Both the position numbers and the translations under genes were made by a program. Positions 25,467 to 33,660 of a DNA stretch of 64,000 bases are shown here, piece by piece; the stretch's first letter is position 1, and the number at the start of each line of letters is the position of its first letter. The notes under the pieces are model-generated. The model did no database searches. It saw nothing but the letters and a program-made list of their open reading frames with translations, and was not told the DNA's origin. This DNA is from Nitrosomonas sp. Nm51. GTDB lineage: Bacteria > Pseudomonadota > Gammaproteobacteria > Burkholderiales > Nitrosomonadaceae. The stretch lies in assembly GCF_900111165.1 (NCBI RefSeq), contig NZ_FOGH01000001.1, forward strand, positions 1-64,000, written 5' to 3'.

Positions 25467-26834
25467 TTAGCTCAGCGTGTTTAGGGGTGAATTGTCTGTG
25501 TTCGATAGTGACTTTATTTCTTTTGCGAGCGTATCCACTGTATAGTTCACTTCATCTTCAGCGAGGTTGCTTGTTATAAAGAAACGCAGTCTTGCTTCGG
25601 ATTCCGGTACTGCTGGATATAGAATTGGATGAACGCATATACCGGCATCAAGCAGTTTTTGGCCTAGCTTTAAACAGGCTATTGAATTTCCCGTAATGAT
25701 GGGAATCACGCCGGTTCCCTCAGCCAGGCCGGTGTCCAGTCCCTTTTTCTTGGCCCGTTCTATAAAAAGTTTGGCGCGGTCTCGAAGGCGTGCAGCCCGT
25801 TCCGGTTCTTGCTGCAGAATTCTGGCTGCCTGCAATGCCGCGGCAGTGTTAGCTGGAGAAATTCCCACACTAAACAAGATTGCTCCAGCAGAGTTATACT
25901 TAATATTTTCAATTAACGCATTTGATCCGCAGATATAACCGCCACAGCTGGCAAATGCCTTGCTGAGCGTTCCCATCCAGATATCGACTTCATTCCCGTT
26001 AATCCCAAAATGATCGTGAGAACCGAGCCCCCGCGGTCCTATAACGCCGGCAGCATGAGCCTCGTCTACCATGAGAATACTGTGATTTTTTTTCTTGATT
26101 TTAATAAATTGAGGCAGATCGGCGATATCGCCGTCCATACTGTAGACACCTTCAATGACTATAAGTACGCGCTCATAGTCTTGGCGGTTTTCCCTGAGTA
26201 TTTGGTCAAGTGCTTCCCAGTTATTGTGTGGAAAAACCATTCTGCGTGCGCCAGAGAGAATACAGCCTGTAATAATGCTGTTGTGTGCCAGGCTGTCGTG
26301 CAACACGAGATCTCTGGGCCCGAAGAGATGTCCTATTACTGACACATTGGTCGAATAGCCACTGACAAGCGCAATCGCGCTTTCAGTGTCATGAATTTTT
26401 GCCAGCTCTTTTTCCAGCTCTCTATGTAAGGGTATTTCACCCGAAACGATCCTGCTGGCTGATACGGATGTTCCAAACTGATCAATCGCATTCCTGGCGG
26501 CGTTATTGACATCGGGGTGTCCTGATAAACCTAAATAGTTATAGCCTGAATAGTTGATATACTTTTTTCCATTAAAGTTAGTGACATGATCACTTACTCC
26601 ATGGTGAACAGAAAAGTAAGGATTATCCAGTTTCAGTGTTTGAAATGTCTTTTTTTGTTCGCTGAGCATAGAATAACCGGGAAATTTTTCAAACTGATAA
26701 AATTCTTCCGGAATTGCATTCTTGCCCGTGGCGTTTAGAAGTGTATTTTGCTGTTCGGCAGCGCTGCTTGCCAACAATTGGCGAAGAAGCTGGCGCTTGC
26801 TGGCACTGCTCATGCTGTCAACATCTTTATGCAT
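25467..26834 (-). CDS. Alpha-oxoamine synthase (AONS/SPT-like), PLP-dependent
   Basis: A 455-residue fold-type I PLP enzyme of the 8-amino-7-oxononanoate synthase/serine palmitoyltransferase group, which condenses an amino acid with an acyl thioester, losing CO2, to an alpha-amino ketone. Visible residues: NYSGYNYLGLSGHPDVNNAA, SGSIxxH-type RIVSGEIPLHRELE, the PLP-pocket DEAHAAGVIG (Asp 257), and the Schiff-base lysine 292 in GTLSKAFASCGGY. It has about 65 extra N-terminal residues compared with BioF. It is 14 bases downstream of a PKS that lacks a thioesterase, so it most likely releases the polyketide from the ACP. No other biotin gene is nearby, so BioF is unlikely. Confidence 0.9.
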   Translation of the reverse strand: MHKDVDSMSSASKRQLLRQLLASSAAEQQNTLLNATGKNAIPEEFYQFEKFPGYSMLSEQKKTFQTLKLDNPYFSVHHGVSDHVTNFNGKKYINYSGYNYLGLSGHPDVNNAARNAIDQFGTSVSASRIVSGEIPLHRELEKELAKIHDTESAIALVSGYSTNVSVIGHLFGPRDLVLHDSLAHNSIITGCILSGARRMVFPHNNWEALDQILRENRQDYERVLIVIEGVYSMDGDIADLPQFIKIKKKNHSILMVDEAHAAGVIGPRGLGSHDHFGINGNEVDIWMGTLSKAFASCGGYICGSNALIENIKYNSAGAILFSVGISPANTAAALQAARILQQEPERAARLRDRAKLFIERAKKKGLDTGLAEGTGVIPIITGNSIACLKLGQKLLDAGICVHPILYPAVPESEARLRFFITSNLAEDEVNYTVDTLAKEIKSLSNTDNSPLNTLS

Positions 26835-26848
26835 TTTGATTACTCCAT

Positions 26849-29800
26849 TTATGACATCAATTGTTTTAATAAAACATCAACATCTTCATCAGTGAGCTGA
26901 GCAACGACTGAATCTTTATTTAAGCCGGTTTCTTCTGGTTCAGATAAGCGAGAAATATTTGATTTGTCAAAAATCATTTTTGCTGTTTGACTTAGATTAT
27001 TACCACGCAGCAGTTCTAACGCTGAAATTCTTACGCCAAATGTCTGGTAAATCGTGGTTTGCAAATCGGCAGCCATTAAAGAATCAACGCCTAACTGGGT
27101 TAAGGAATGCTGCAACTCAATTTTGTCGGCGGGGATGCACAGTGTTTTTGCGATTTGTTCGCACAAAGCAGCCGACATTGCGCCTAATTGTTTATCAGCC
27201 GGCAATTGACTGATTTCCTGGCAAATACTAGTCATTTGATGATCTGGGTCACTAGAATCGGATAGCATTAATTTTGAATACCGTGGAGAATTTCCACCCA
27301 TTGGTTCAAACGCTTGCCAACGCGGCCAGTTCGTATCCATCAGACCGTATTGAGGTAAATTCATATTGGACATGTGCATCCATGAATCCAGCGCTTGCGT
27401 CGAGGTAAGTGGGGAAATCCCCATATTTTCAAGATGTTTTTTAACCTCATCGTTATCAACCGCCATACCGGCTGCGATAGCGCCCCAGTTAATACTGGTA
27501 GCAGGCAACCCCCTTGCATTGCGATACCAGGCCAGCGTGTCTAAAAATGTATTAGCCGCTGAGTAATTTGCCTGACGGCTATTACCAATCAAGCCAGATA
27601 CCGAAGAAAATAATACAAAGAAATCCAGCGGCATCTTTTGGGTTATTTGATGAAGATTCCAGGCGCCAACAGCTTTGGCTTGCATTACCGTTGAAAGCCG
27701 GCACGGATTGAGCTCATTGATTGGCGCATCATCCAGTACCGCAGCTGTATGTAAAATTCCTTTGAGAGCAGGAAATTCCTGTTTTATTTTTTCAATTAAT
27801 TGATTTATCTGAGCGTTATCGCAAATATCAGCGGCAACTTCCATTACTTTAACACCCTGTTTTCTCAATAAGGCTACCGTATCAATCGCAGTTTTGCTGG
27901 CAGCACCGCGCCTTCCGAGTAAAACCAGATATTTTGCACCATGTTTTGCTAGCCACCTGGCGCTTTCCAGGCCAAAACCGCCAAAACCGCCGGTAATTAA
28001 ATAAGTGGCTTTGGGATCGAATTTATTTGTATTACTGTTTATCAGTGAAATTGACGCTTTATCTTTAAGCGATACCACAGGTGTAAATAAATTATCGGAA
28101 AATTGCTTGCTGAATACTGTTTTGAAGCTTTTCTCCGGAGAGACAGGGTAAGCCGTGCCGGGTTCTGTTGAGTACTGATTTACAAACTGCGCCAGTTCTG
28201 AAAGCAGTTTTGTAAACAAACCGGGTGAAGAAAGTGCAATGTTCAATCCGTCTGGACTGTAAAACATAACATTCGTTTTTTTGGATAGTGCCGGTTGCTG
28301 TGCATTGGTTTGATTGATTATGATTTCGCGGGTACCGGGGGTTTTGAGAATTTTCAAAAGTCCCGGTTGTTCATCGCTGCCGGCGTGAATCCACGCACCC
28401 ATGTTACAGGTGCCAACCCTGTTCATTAATATTTTTCCAAAACCGGGTTTGCTCGCGTTTAAAACAGTAATACTTTTGAATGATTCTAATAGTTTGATTT
28501 GTTGAGAATTATCACTGTAATAAATCAAATCGAGGTTTAACCATTTGCAAATGTTCGTTAGTGCGGAGGCTGGTATGCCGGTTTGCGCATCAACTATGAC
28601 AGTCTCACCTTCTGTAAGGCTTGTTAGATATCTAAGTAAATAGTATGCAGGCAGCATTGATGTTGCCAGTGCAACCAGTTCTTCAGAAGTAATTTTTTTA
28701 AATTCAGCGGTACTGAAGACCTGCTTGACCGGTATAGTGCAATGAGAAGCGGGAGTATGATTTGCGGCAATGAGGACGCGATCATTTTGGTTTAATTGTG
28801 ATATGTTCTTGCCTTTACTGCAGATATTCCCAGCTGCGAAAAAGCCGCTTGATGAATTTTCACGATTTTGATCAGCTATGGCGCTTGCGAGACTGAAATG
28901 GCTGACTGCAATTTCCACTTCATTTGCTTTGGGCCTGACACGGGTAATGGGACTAAAGTCTGACTCATTACCCGGATCAACCTGGAATGCCTCTACCTGT
29001 GTTCCATTGAGCGGAACGGCAGGATTCAGAAAATAATTATCCGGTATTTCAATACGTTCCAAACGATGAACAAACCGTTGTAAATTCCTGAGTGCAACAT
29101 CGTCTTCAGCGCTGTTAACTAACAGCTCAGTCTTTAGTTGTTCTATGGCAGCATAACTGTGTTGGGTATCAAGATCGATTGTTGTGCATTTAAAATCCGG
29201 GAATTCGTTATGTGCAACTCTTATCAAGCCTATCAGAGAAGACTGTGCAAGATGTGTAACCGTATCTGTTTCTATTACTGGATTGACCCCTTGTGTTACG
29301 AAATATAGCCTGGGTACGTTTGATGTAAAAATGTCACTTAAACACTGTAATACTTGCAAGGCCGCAGACGTCTGCCCGATTCCGGTCGGGTCATTATCTT
29401 TTTCATGTGGATTTAAACCCCATAAATAGGCGACGCCAACACAACTCTTGTCTTTTACATAGTTAAGGATTGCTTTCAAGTGATGAACCTGATCACAATC
29501 AAGTGGCCGAATAACCGGATCGTTTTCTTGAAAAATATCGGACAATTTAATTTGAAAAACAGTATTGCCCGGTTCAGTCTCAAGCTGTGTGCACAACGCA
29601 TTGCATGTAAGGCTGTTATCGGAGAAAACAACCCAGCACCCCGCATTCGTCTCTCTTGATTCCAGGTTTTGGGGGTACCATTTCCAGGCATGTGCGTAAC
29701 GGGATAATTGATCGTGAGGATTTTCTTTTTCGTTTTGTAAAGCCTTGCAGAATAATCCTTCTATTTTGGCGCATATACTGCCATTTTCATCATACAATGC

Positions 29801-32800
29801 CAGAGAGCCGATTATGCCGTTGCTATCTCTTTGTAAAAGCCTGCCTTGGCACCAGAGCATTTTTCCAGGAGATTTGTGGAACGTAATTTCGCTGATTGAA
29901 ACGGGCATAAAGAATTGTTCATCATCTTCAACCAAGGCGATGAGCGACTGAAAACAACCATCTAATAAACAAGGATGCAAATAATAGTTAGACAAATCGT
30001 CTAGCAACTGGTCATGTAACTGGATTTGTGCAAAGACTTTGTTTTTGCCGCGTCTTAGCTGGCGAATGGTACGAAAATGCGGGCCATAGTCTAGTCCCCT
30101 GTGTCTTAGGTTTTGATAAAGATAATCTATATCTACATTTTCATCGCAATCCCTGAAATTTTTTTCTAACTGAGCTGTTGTTTGCTTGACAACGCTTGTC
30201 TTTGCTTTTTTGATTATTCCTGATGCATGCAGCTGCCAATTCATCAGCTCGTCAGGTTTTTTGCTGAAGAATGAATATTCTCCTGTATGCTCGTCAAGAT
30301 TAATATGAATAGTTGGGTCATTAATAGACTCAAGTATAAGCGCATGATGAAAATGAATATTTTCAATTAAACAAGCTGGCTCTGCAGTTTCCGCTAATTC
30401 ATTATGCGCAGCAATGCCTGCTTCAATATAGGCAGCGCCGGGCATAACCACTAAACCATCAACCTTGTGGTCTTTCAAATATGGAATAAATTGATGGTTA
30501 AGCGTGCCTTGCCAGCTTGGCCGGGGATCGCGTAAACGCTGATCAAGAATTGGATGCGCAGGAACATTAGTGCGTTTTGAAACTGAATCATCCATTTCAT
30601 GCCAGTAGATTTCTCTTTGCCATGGGTACGTCGGAAGTTTGATGTATTGTGCATTTTCCGCATACAAGCGCCGCCAGTTCAAGTTACATCCGGCAGTATA
30701 TAAGCCTGCCATACCCAGTTTAAAGGTTAGCTGCTCTGGTGCGCCGCGTTTCAAAGTAGCGGCTGTTTGTGCAGGAATATTTCTGGCGCTGCAGCATTCC
30801 TTAATTGCGGTTGATAATACCGGGTGAGGTCCGACTTCCAGAAATACGCGATGCCCGTCTTTTAGTAAGCTTTCCATGGCCTTGGCAAAATAAACCGGTT
30901 TGCGGATGTTGTTACACCAGTATTCAGCGTCGCAGGCAATATCATCAACCAAATCTCCCGTAACGGTCGAATATAACGGAATGCTTGGTAATGAAGGACT
31001 TAACTGTGCCAGTTTTTCACGCACTTCTGGTTTGAGCGCATCCATATAGTGGCTGTGATAGGCAACTTCAACTTTCAAAAATCTATTGAATTCATTGATA
31101 GCAGTTAAGTATGTTGAAATGGCTTCAAGGCTATTGCTGTCGCCGGCAAGCGTGATGGATGTGGGCCCGTTAATAGCGGCAATGGAAACTTTGTTTTCTG
31201 TTAAGTCGAGCAGTTCCTGGCATTGTTCATAATTGATGCCGACTGCAAGCATTCGCCCTTGTCCGGCTGCTTTATTTTGAATCTGGCTACGGTAATAACT
31301 TACTTGAATCGCTTCTTCGAGAGTCAGTACTCCGGACACATAAGCTGCGGTTACTTCTCCGACGCTGTGACCCACAATTGCAGCTGGCTCAACGCCATAT
31401 GCGCGTAACAGTGCGGCCAGTCCAACTTGAATAACAAAATTTGCAGGCTGAGCGATTGTCGTTTTGGTGATGCGCGATTGCTCTTCATCAGCAAGTATTT
31501 CGTTGCGGATAGACCAGCCGGCTAATTGAAAAAATAAAGTATCACAGGTATCAACAGCTTCCCTAAATACAGATTCACTTGCATAAAGTTCGCGACCCAT
31601 AGCCCACCACTGCGGTCCCATACCGGTGAAAACAAAAACCGGATTTTTAATTTCGTTGTCCAGGGTTTTTCCTTGCGCCAGCCATTCTCCTGCACCTTGA
31701 GAAACAAATTGTTCAAGCTGAGTGCGGATTTCTGTAAACGTACTGCCGACTGCGGCTAACCGGTGATTATGGTGACTGCGGCGGCAGGATGCCGAGTAAC
31801 AAAGGTCATCAAGTGATATAGAACCGGTCTCTGAAAAACGATCAAGCCAGGACTGTGCAAGTGCCGAAAGCCCGCTATCACTTCTTGCCGATAAAGGCAA
31901 AATATAAGGCGCCTTGTTTTGCTCCGGTTTGATGGTTTTTATATTGGGATTTATGGGTGCATTTTCCAGAATAACATGTGCGTTTGTTCCCCCATAACCG
32001 AAGGAATTGACACCCGCAAAAAGCTGATCTGCGTTTGGTGCCAGCGACTCAATTTTACGTGGCAAACGAAGCCCAAGTGCTTTGAAAGGGATATTAGGAT
32101 TGGGGTTTTTTAAGTTGGCTTGAGGCGGAACCTGGCGGTGAGAAAGACACAAGGCTGCTTTAATCATACCCGCTACGCCAGCGGCTGCTTCGGTATGGCC
32201 TATGGTTGATTTTACCGATCCTATGAAACATGCATTTTTCTGCGAACGTCCTTGACCAATGACTGCGCCCAATGCTTGTGCTTCAAGCGGATCGCCAACC
32301 GGCGTTCCCGTACCATGGGCCTCAAAGTAGCAGATTTTTTTAGGATCTAATTGATATTTATTGCATACTTCCCGAATCAATGCAGACTGTGCTTCAGGAT
32401 TGGGAACGGTAATACCGTTAGTGCGGCCATCCTGATTAACACCGGTACCCCTGATCAATGCGTAAATAGAATCGCCATCTTTTAATGCTTCAGATAAAGA
32501 TTTCAATACCACAACTCCGGCACCCTCACCACGACCATAACCATCCGCGTTTTCGTCAAAACTTTTACTGCGGCCATCGCGAGCCAGAAACCCGCCTTTA
32601 CACATTGCAACCGGGTATTCAGGGCGGAACATAATATTTACTCCGCCTACTAAGGCAAGGTTGCATTCACCTTGCCATATGGACTGACAGGCTAGATGCG
32701 TAGCAACAAGCGATGAAGAACACGCGGTATCAAGGCTCATACTGGGACCATGAAGGTCGAGCATATAAGAGATGCGATTGGATAGAATTGTCATGGTAGA

Positions 32801-33286
32801 TCCAATTGCTGTATGCGTCGTAATAAAATCGCGATTCGTGCTCCCCATTTGCGTTAGTTTATGATCCAATGTAAAAGCGCCTATAAAAACGCCCGTATTG
32901 GAGCCTGCAATTGATTCTATGGGAATACCGGCATCTTCCAACGCTTCCCAGCTTGTTTCTAACAATAATCGCTGCTGTGGATCCATGCATTCGGCTTCGC
33001 GCGGTGTAATGCCAAAAAATAATGCGTCAAATTCGCTAATTTTTTGCTTAAGAAAACCGCCTGCGTGTGTATATATTTTTCCAGGTTTGCTTGAATCTGG
33101 ATCGTAAAATCGTTTCAGATTCCAGCGATCAGGCGGTATATCTGAAATTGCATCTTTTCCGCCGAGTAATAATTGCCAAAAACTCTCGGGATCATTCGCA
33201 TCCCCTGCGTAACGACACCCGATTCCAATAATTGCAAGTGGTTCTGTACTACTGTTGCGGCTTAGGGTATTTGCAGGTTTTTGCAT
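26849..33286 (-). CDS. Type I polyketide synthase, KS-AT-DH-ER(degenerate)-KR-ACP
   Basis: A 2145-residue single-module synthase. KS is at about 15-445 (Cys 189 in LDTACSSS, His 324 in EAHGTGTPVGDP, His 364 in GHTEAAAG). AT is at 548-860 (GHSVGE with Ser 641; specificity motif YHSH at 743-746). DH is at 908-1200 (His 940 in HKVDGLVVMP, Asp 1109 in HPCLLDG). A structural region follows at 1200-1430, then an ER-shaped region at 1430-1710 whose NADPH motif is replaced by TGIPASAL. KR is at 1757-1945 (ITGGFGGFG, LDD 1851-1853 suggesting B-type, Tyr 1908). ACP is at 2035-2110 (Ser 2069 in GVDSLMA). No thioesterase is present; the C-terminus DEDVDVLLKQLMS may be a docking tail. First gene of a six-gene operon. 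Iterative action with unsaturated or hydroxylated product is inferred. Confidence 0.95.
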   Translation of the reverse strand: MQKPANTLSRNSSTEPLAIIGIGCRYAGDANDPESFWQLLLGGKDAISDIPPDRWNLKRFYDPDSSKPGKIYTHAGGFLKQKISEFDALFFGITPREAECMDPQQRLLLETSWEALEDAGIPIESIAGSNTGVFIGAFTLDHKLTQMGSTNRDFITTHTAIGSTMTILSNRISYMLDLHGPSMSLDTACSSSLVATHLACQSIWQGECNLALVGGVNIMFRPEYPVAMCKGGFLARDGRSKSFDENADGYGRGEGAGVVVLKSLSEALKDGDSIYALIRGTGVNQDGRTNGITVPNPEAQSALIREVCNKYQLDPKKICYFEAHGTGTPVGDPLEAQALGAVIGQGRSQKNACFIGSVKSTIGHTEAAAGVAGMIKAALCLSHRQVPPQANLKNPNPNIPFKALGLRLPRKIESLAPNADQLFAGVNSFGYGGTNAHVILENAPINPNIKTIKPEQNKAPYILPLSARSDSGLSALAQSWLDRFSETGSISLDDLCYSASCRRSHHNHRLAAVGSTFTEIRTQLEQFVSQGAGEWLAQGKTLDNEIKNPVFVFTGMGPQWWAMGRELYASESVFREAVDTCDTLFFQLAGWSIRNEILADEEQSRITKTTIAQPANFVIQVGLAALLRAYGVEPAAIVGHSVGEVTAAYVSGVLTLEEAIQVSYYRSQIQNKAAGQGRMLAVGINYEQCQELLDLTENKVSIAAINGPTSITLAGDSNSLEAISTYLTAINEFNRFLKVEVAYHSHYMDALKPEVREKLAQLSPSLPSIPLYSTVTGDLVDDIACDAEYWCNNIRKPVYFAKAMESLLKDGHRVFLEVGPHPVLSTAIKECCSARNIPAQTAATLKRGAPEQLTFKLGMAGLYTAGCNLNWRRLYAENAQYIKLPTYPWQREIYWHEMDDSVSKRTNVPAHPILDQRLRDPRPSWQGTLNHQFIPYLKDHKVDGLVVMPGAAYIEAGIAAHNELAETAEPACLIENIHFHHALILESINDPTIHINLDEHTGEYSFFSKKPDELMNWQLHASGIIKKAKTSVVKQTTAQLEKNFRDCDENVDIDYLYQNLRHRGLDYGPHFRTIRQLRRGKNKVFAQIQLHDQLLDDLSNYYLHPCLLDGCFQSLIALVEDDEQFFMPVSISEITFHKSPGKMLWCQGRLLQRDSNGIIGSLALYDENGSICAKIEGLFCKALQNEKENPHDQLSRYAHAWKWYPQNLESRETNAGCWVVFSDNSLTCNALCTQLETEPGNTVFQIKLSDIFQENDPVIRPLDCDQVHHLKAILNYVKDKSCVGVAYLWGLNPHEKDNDPTGIGQTSAALQVLQCLSDIFTSNVPRLYFVTQGVNPVIETDTVTHLAQSSLIGLIRVAHNEFPDFKCTTIDLDTQHSYAAIEQLKTELLVNSAEDDVALRNLQRFVHRLERIEIPDNYFLNPAVPLNGTQVEAFQVDPGNESDFSPITRVRPKANEVEIAVSHFSLASAIADQNRENSSSGFFAAGNICSKGKNISQLNQNDRVLIAANHTPASHCTIPVKQVFSTAEFKKITSEELVALATSMLPAYYLLRYLTSLTEGETVIVDAQTGIPASALTNICKWLNLDLIYYSDNSQQIKLLESFKSITVLNASKPGFGKILMNRVGTCNMGAWIHAGSDEQPGLLKILKTPGTREIIINQTNAQQPALSKKTNVMFYSPDGLNIALSSPGLFTKLLSELAQFVNQYSTEPGTAYPVSPEKSFKTVFSKQFSDNLFTPVVSLKDKASISLINSNTNKFDPKATYLITGGFGGFGLESARWLAKHGAKYLVLLGRRGAASKTAIDTVALLRKQGVKVMEVAADICDNAQINQLIEKIKQEFPALKGILHTAAVLDDAPINELNPCRLSTVMQAKAVGAWNLHQITQKMPLDFFVLFSSVSGLIGNSRQANYSAANTFLDTLAWYRNARGLPATSINWGAIAAGMAVDNDEVKKHLENMGISPLTSTQALDSWMHMSNMNLPQYGLMDTNWPRWQAFEPMGGNSPRYSKLMLSDSSDPDHQMTSICQEISQLPADKQLGAMSAALCEQIAKTLCIPADKIELQHSLTQLGVDSLMAADLQTTIYQTFGVRISALELLRGNNLSQTAKMIFDKSNISRLSEPEETGLNKDSVVAQLTDEDVDVLLKQLMS

Positions 33287-33660
33287 TTGATTACTCCCAA
33301 TAGATATATGTATTTGTATTGATCTTCAATGCGTTTCTTGTTGGGAGGATTATGCGAATTTGAGAAATTGTACGCAGTGTGAAAAATCACATTGCATGTG
33401 AGATGCTGTTAACAATTTAATTGCATGCATTGGTTTTTAGCGCCATTCAGCGGATTGCATGTTTCAAAAACCGGCCCAGTGGGATGAAGTGTCTGGCCTT
33501 CCAATCATGCGCTTAAAAAGGACTCGAATGCGTCCTTTTTGCTCATCAGAAACAAGCGCGATTGGCAGAAATAACGCGCTAATCTGGCTGTTAAATTGTG
33601 CAGCCAACGGTGCAGGTTCGCGCTAAACTCGGGACATCCGTTTAAATTTCAGGTAATGCT
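33287..33660. other. Divergent promoter region between the PKS operon and putA
   Basis: About 370 bases without a gene. It contains the 14-bp palindrome at 33378-33391 with another TGTGAG half-site 5 bases further, and a TGTTAACAA palindrome at about 33408. The PKS start is preceded by GGGAG; putA is preceded by AGGT. Confidence 0.5.
33378..33391. promoter_or_regulatory. Palindromic Crp/Fnr-type operator candidate upstream of the PKS
   Basis: TGTGAAAAATCACA is a perfect 5+5 palindrome with 4 central bases, followed 5 bases later by TGTGAG. CRP uses TGTGA-N6-TCACA and FNR uses TTGAT-N4-ATCAA, so this combines CRP half-sites with FNR spacing. It lies 92 bases before the PKS start codon. A Crp/Fnr-family regulator is encoded at 6.4 kb, but any link is speculative. 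Confidence 0.5.

Noticed and set aside
25467-26834. BioF (biotin synthesis) as the identity of the oxoamine synthase
   Set aside because: No other biotin gene is nearby, it has a long N-terminal extension, and it is embedded in a PKS operon.
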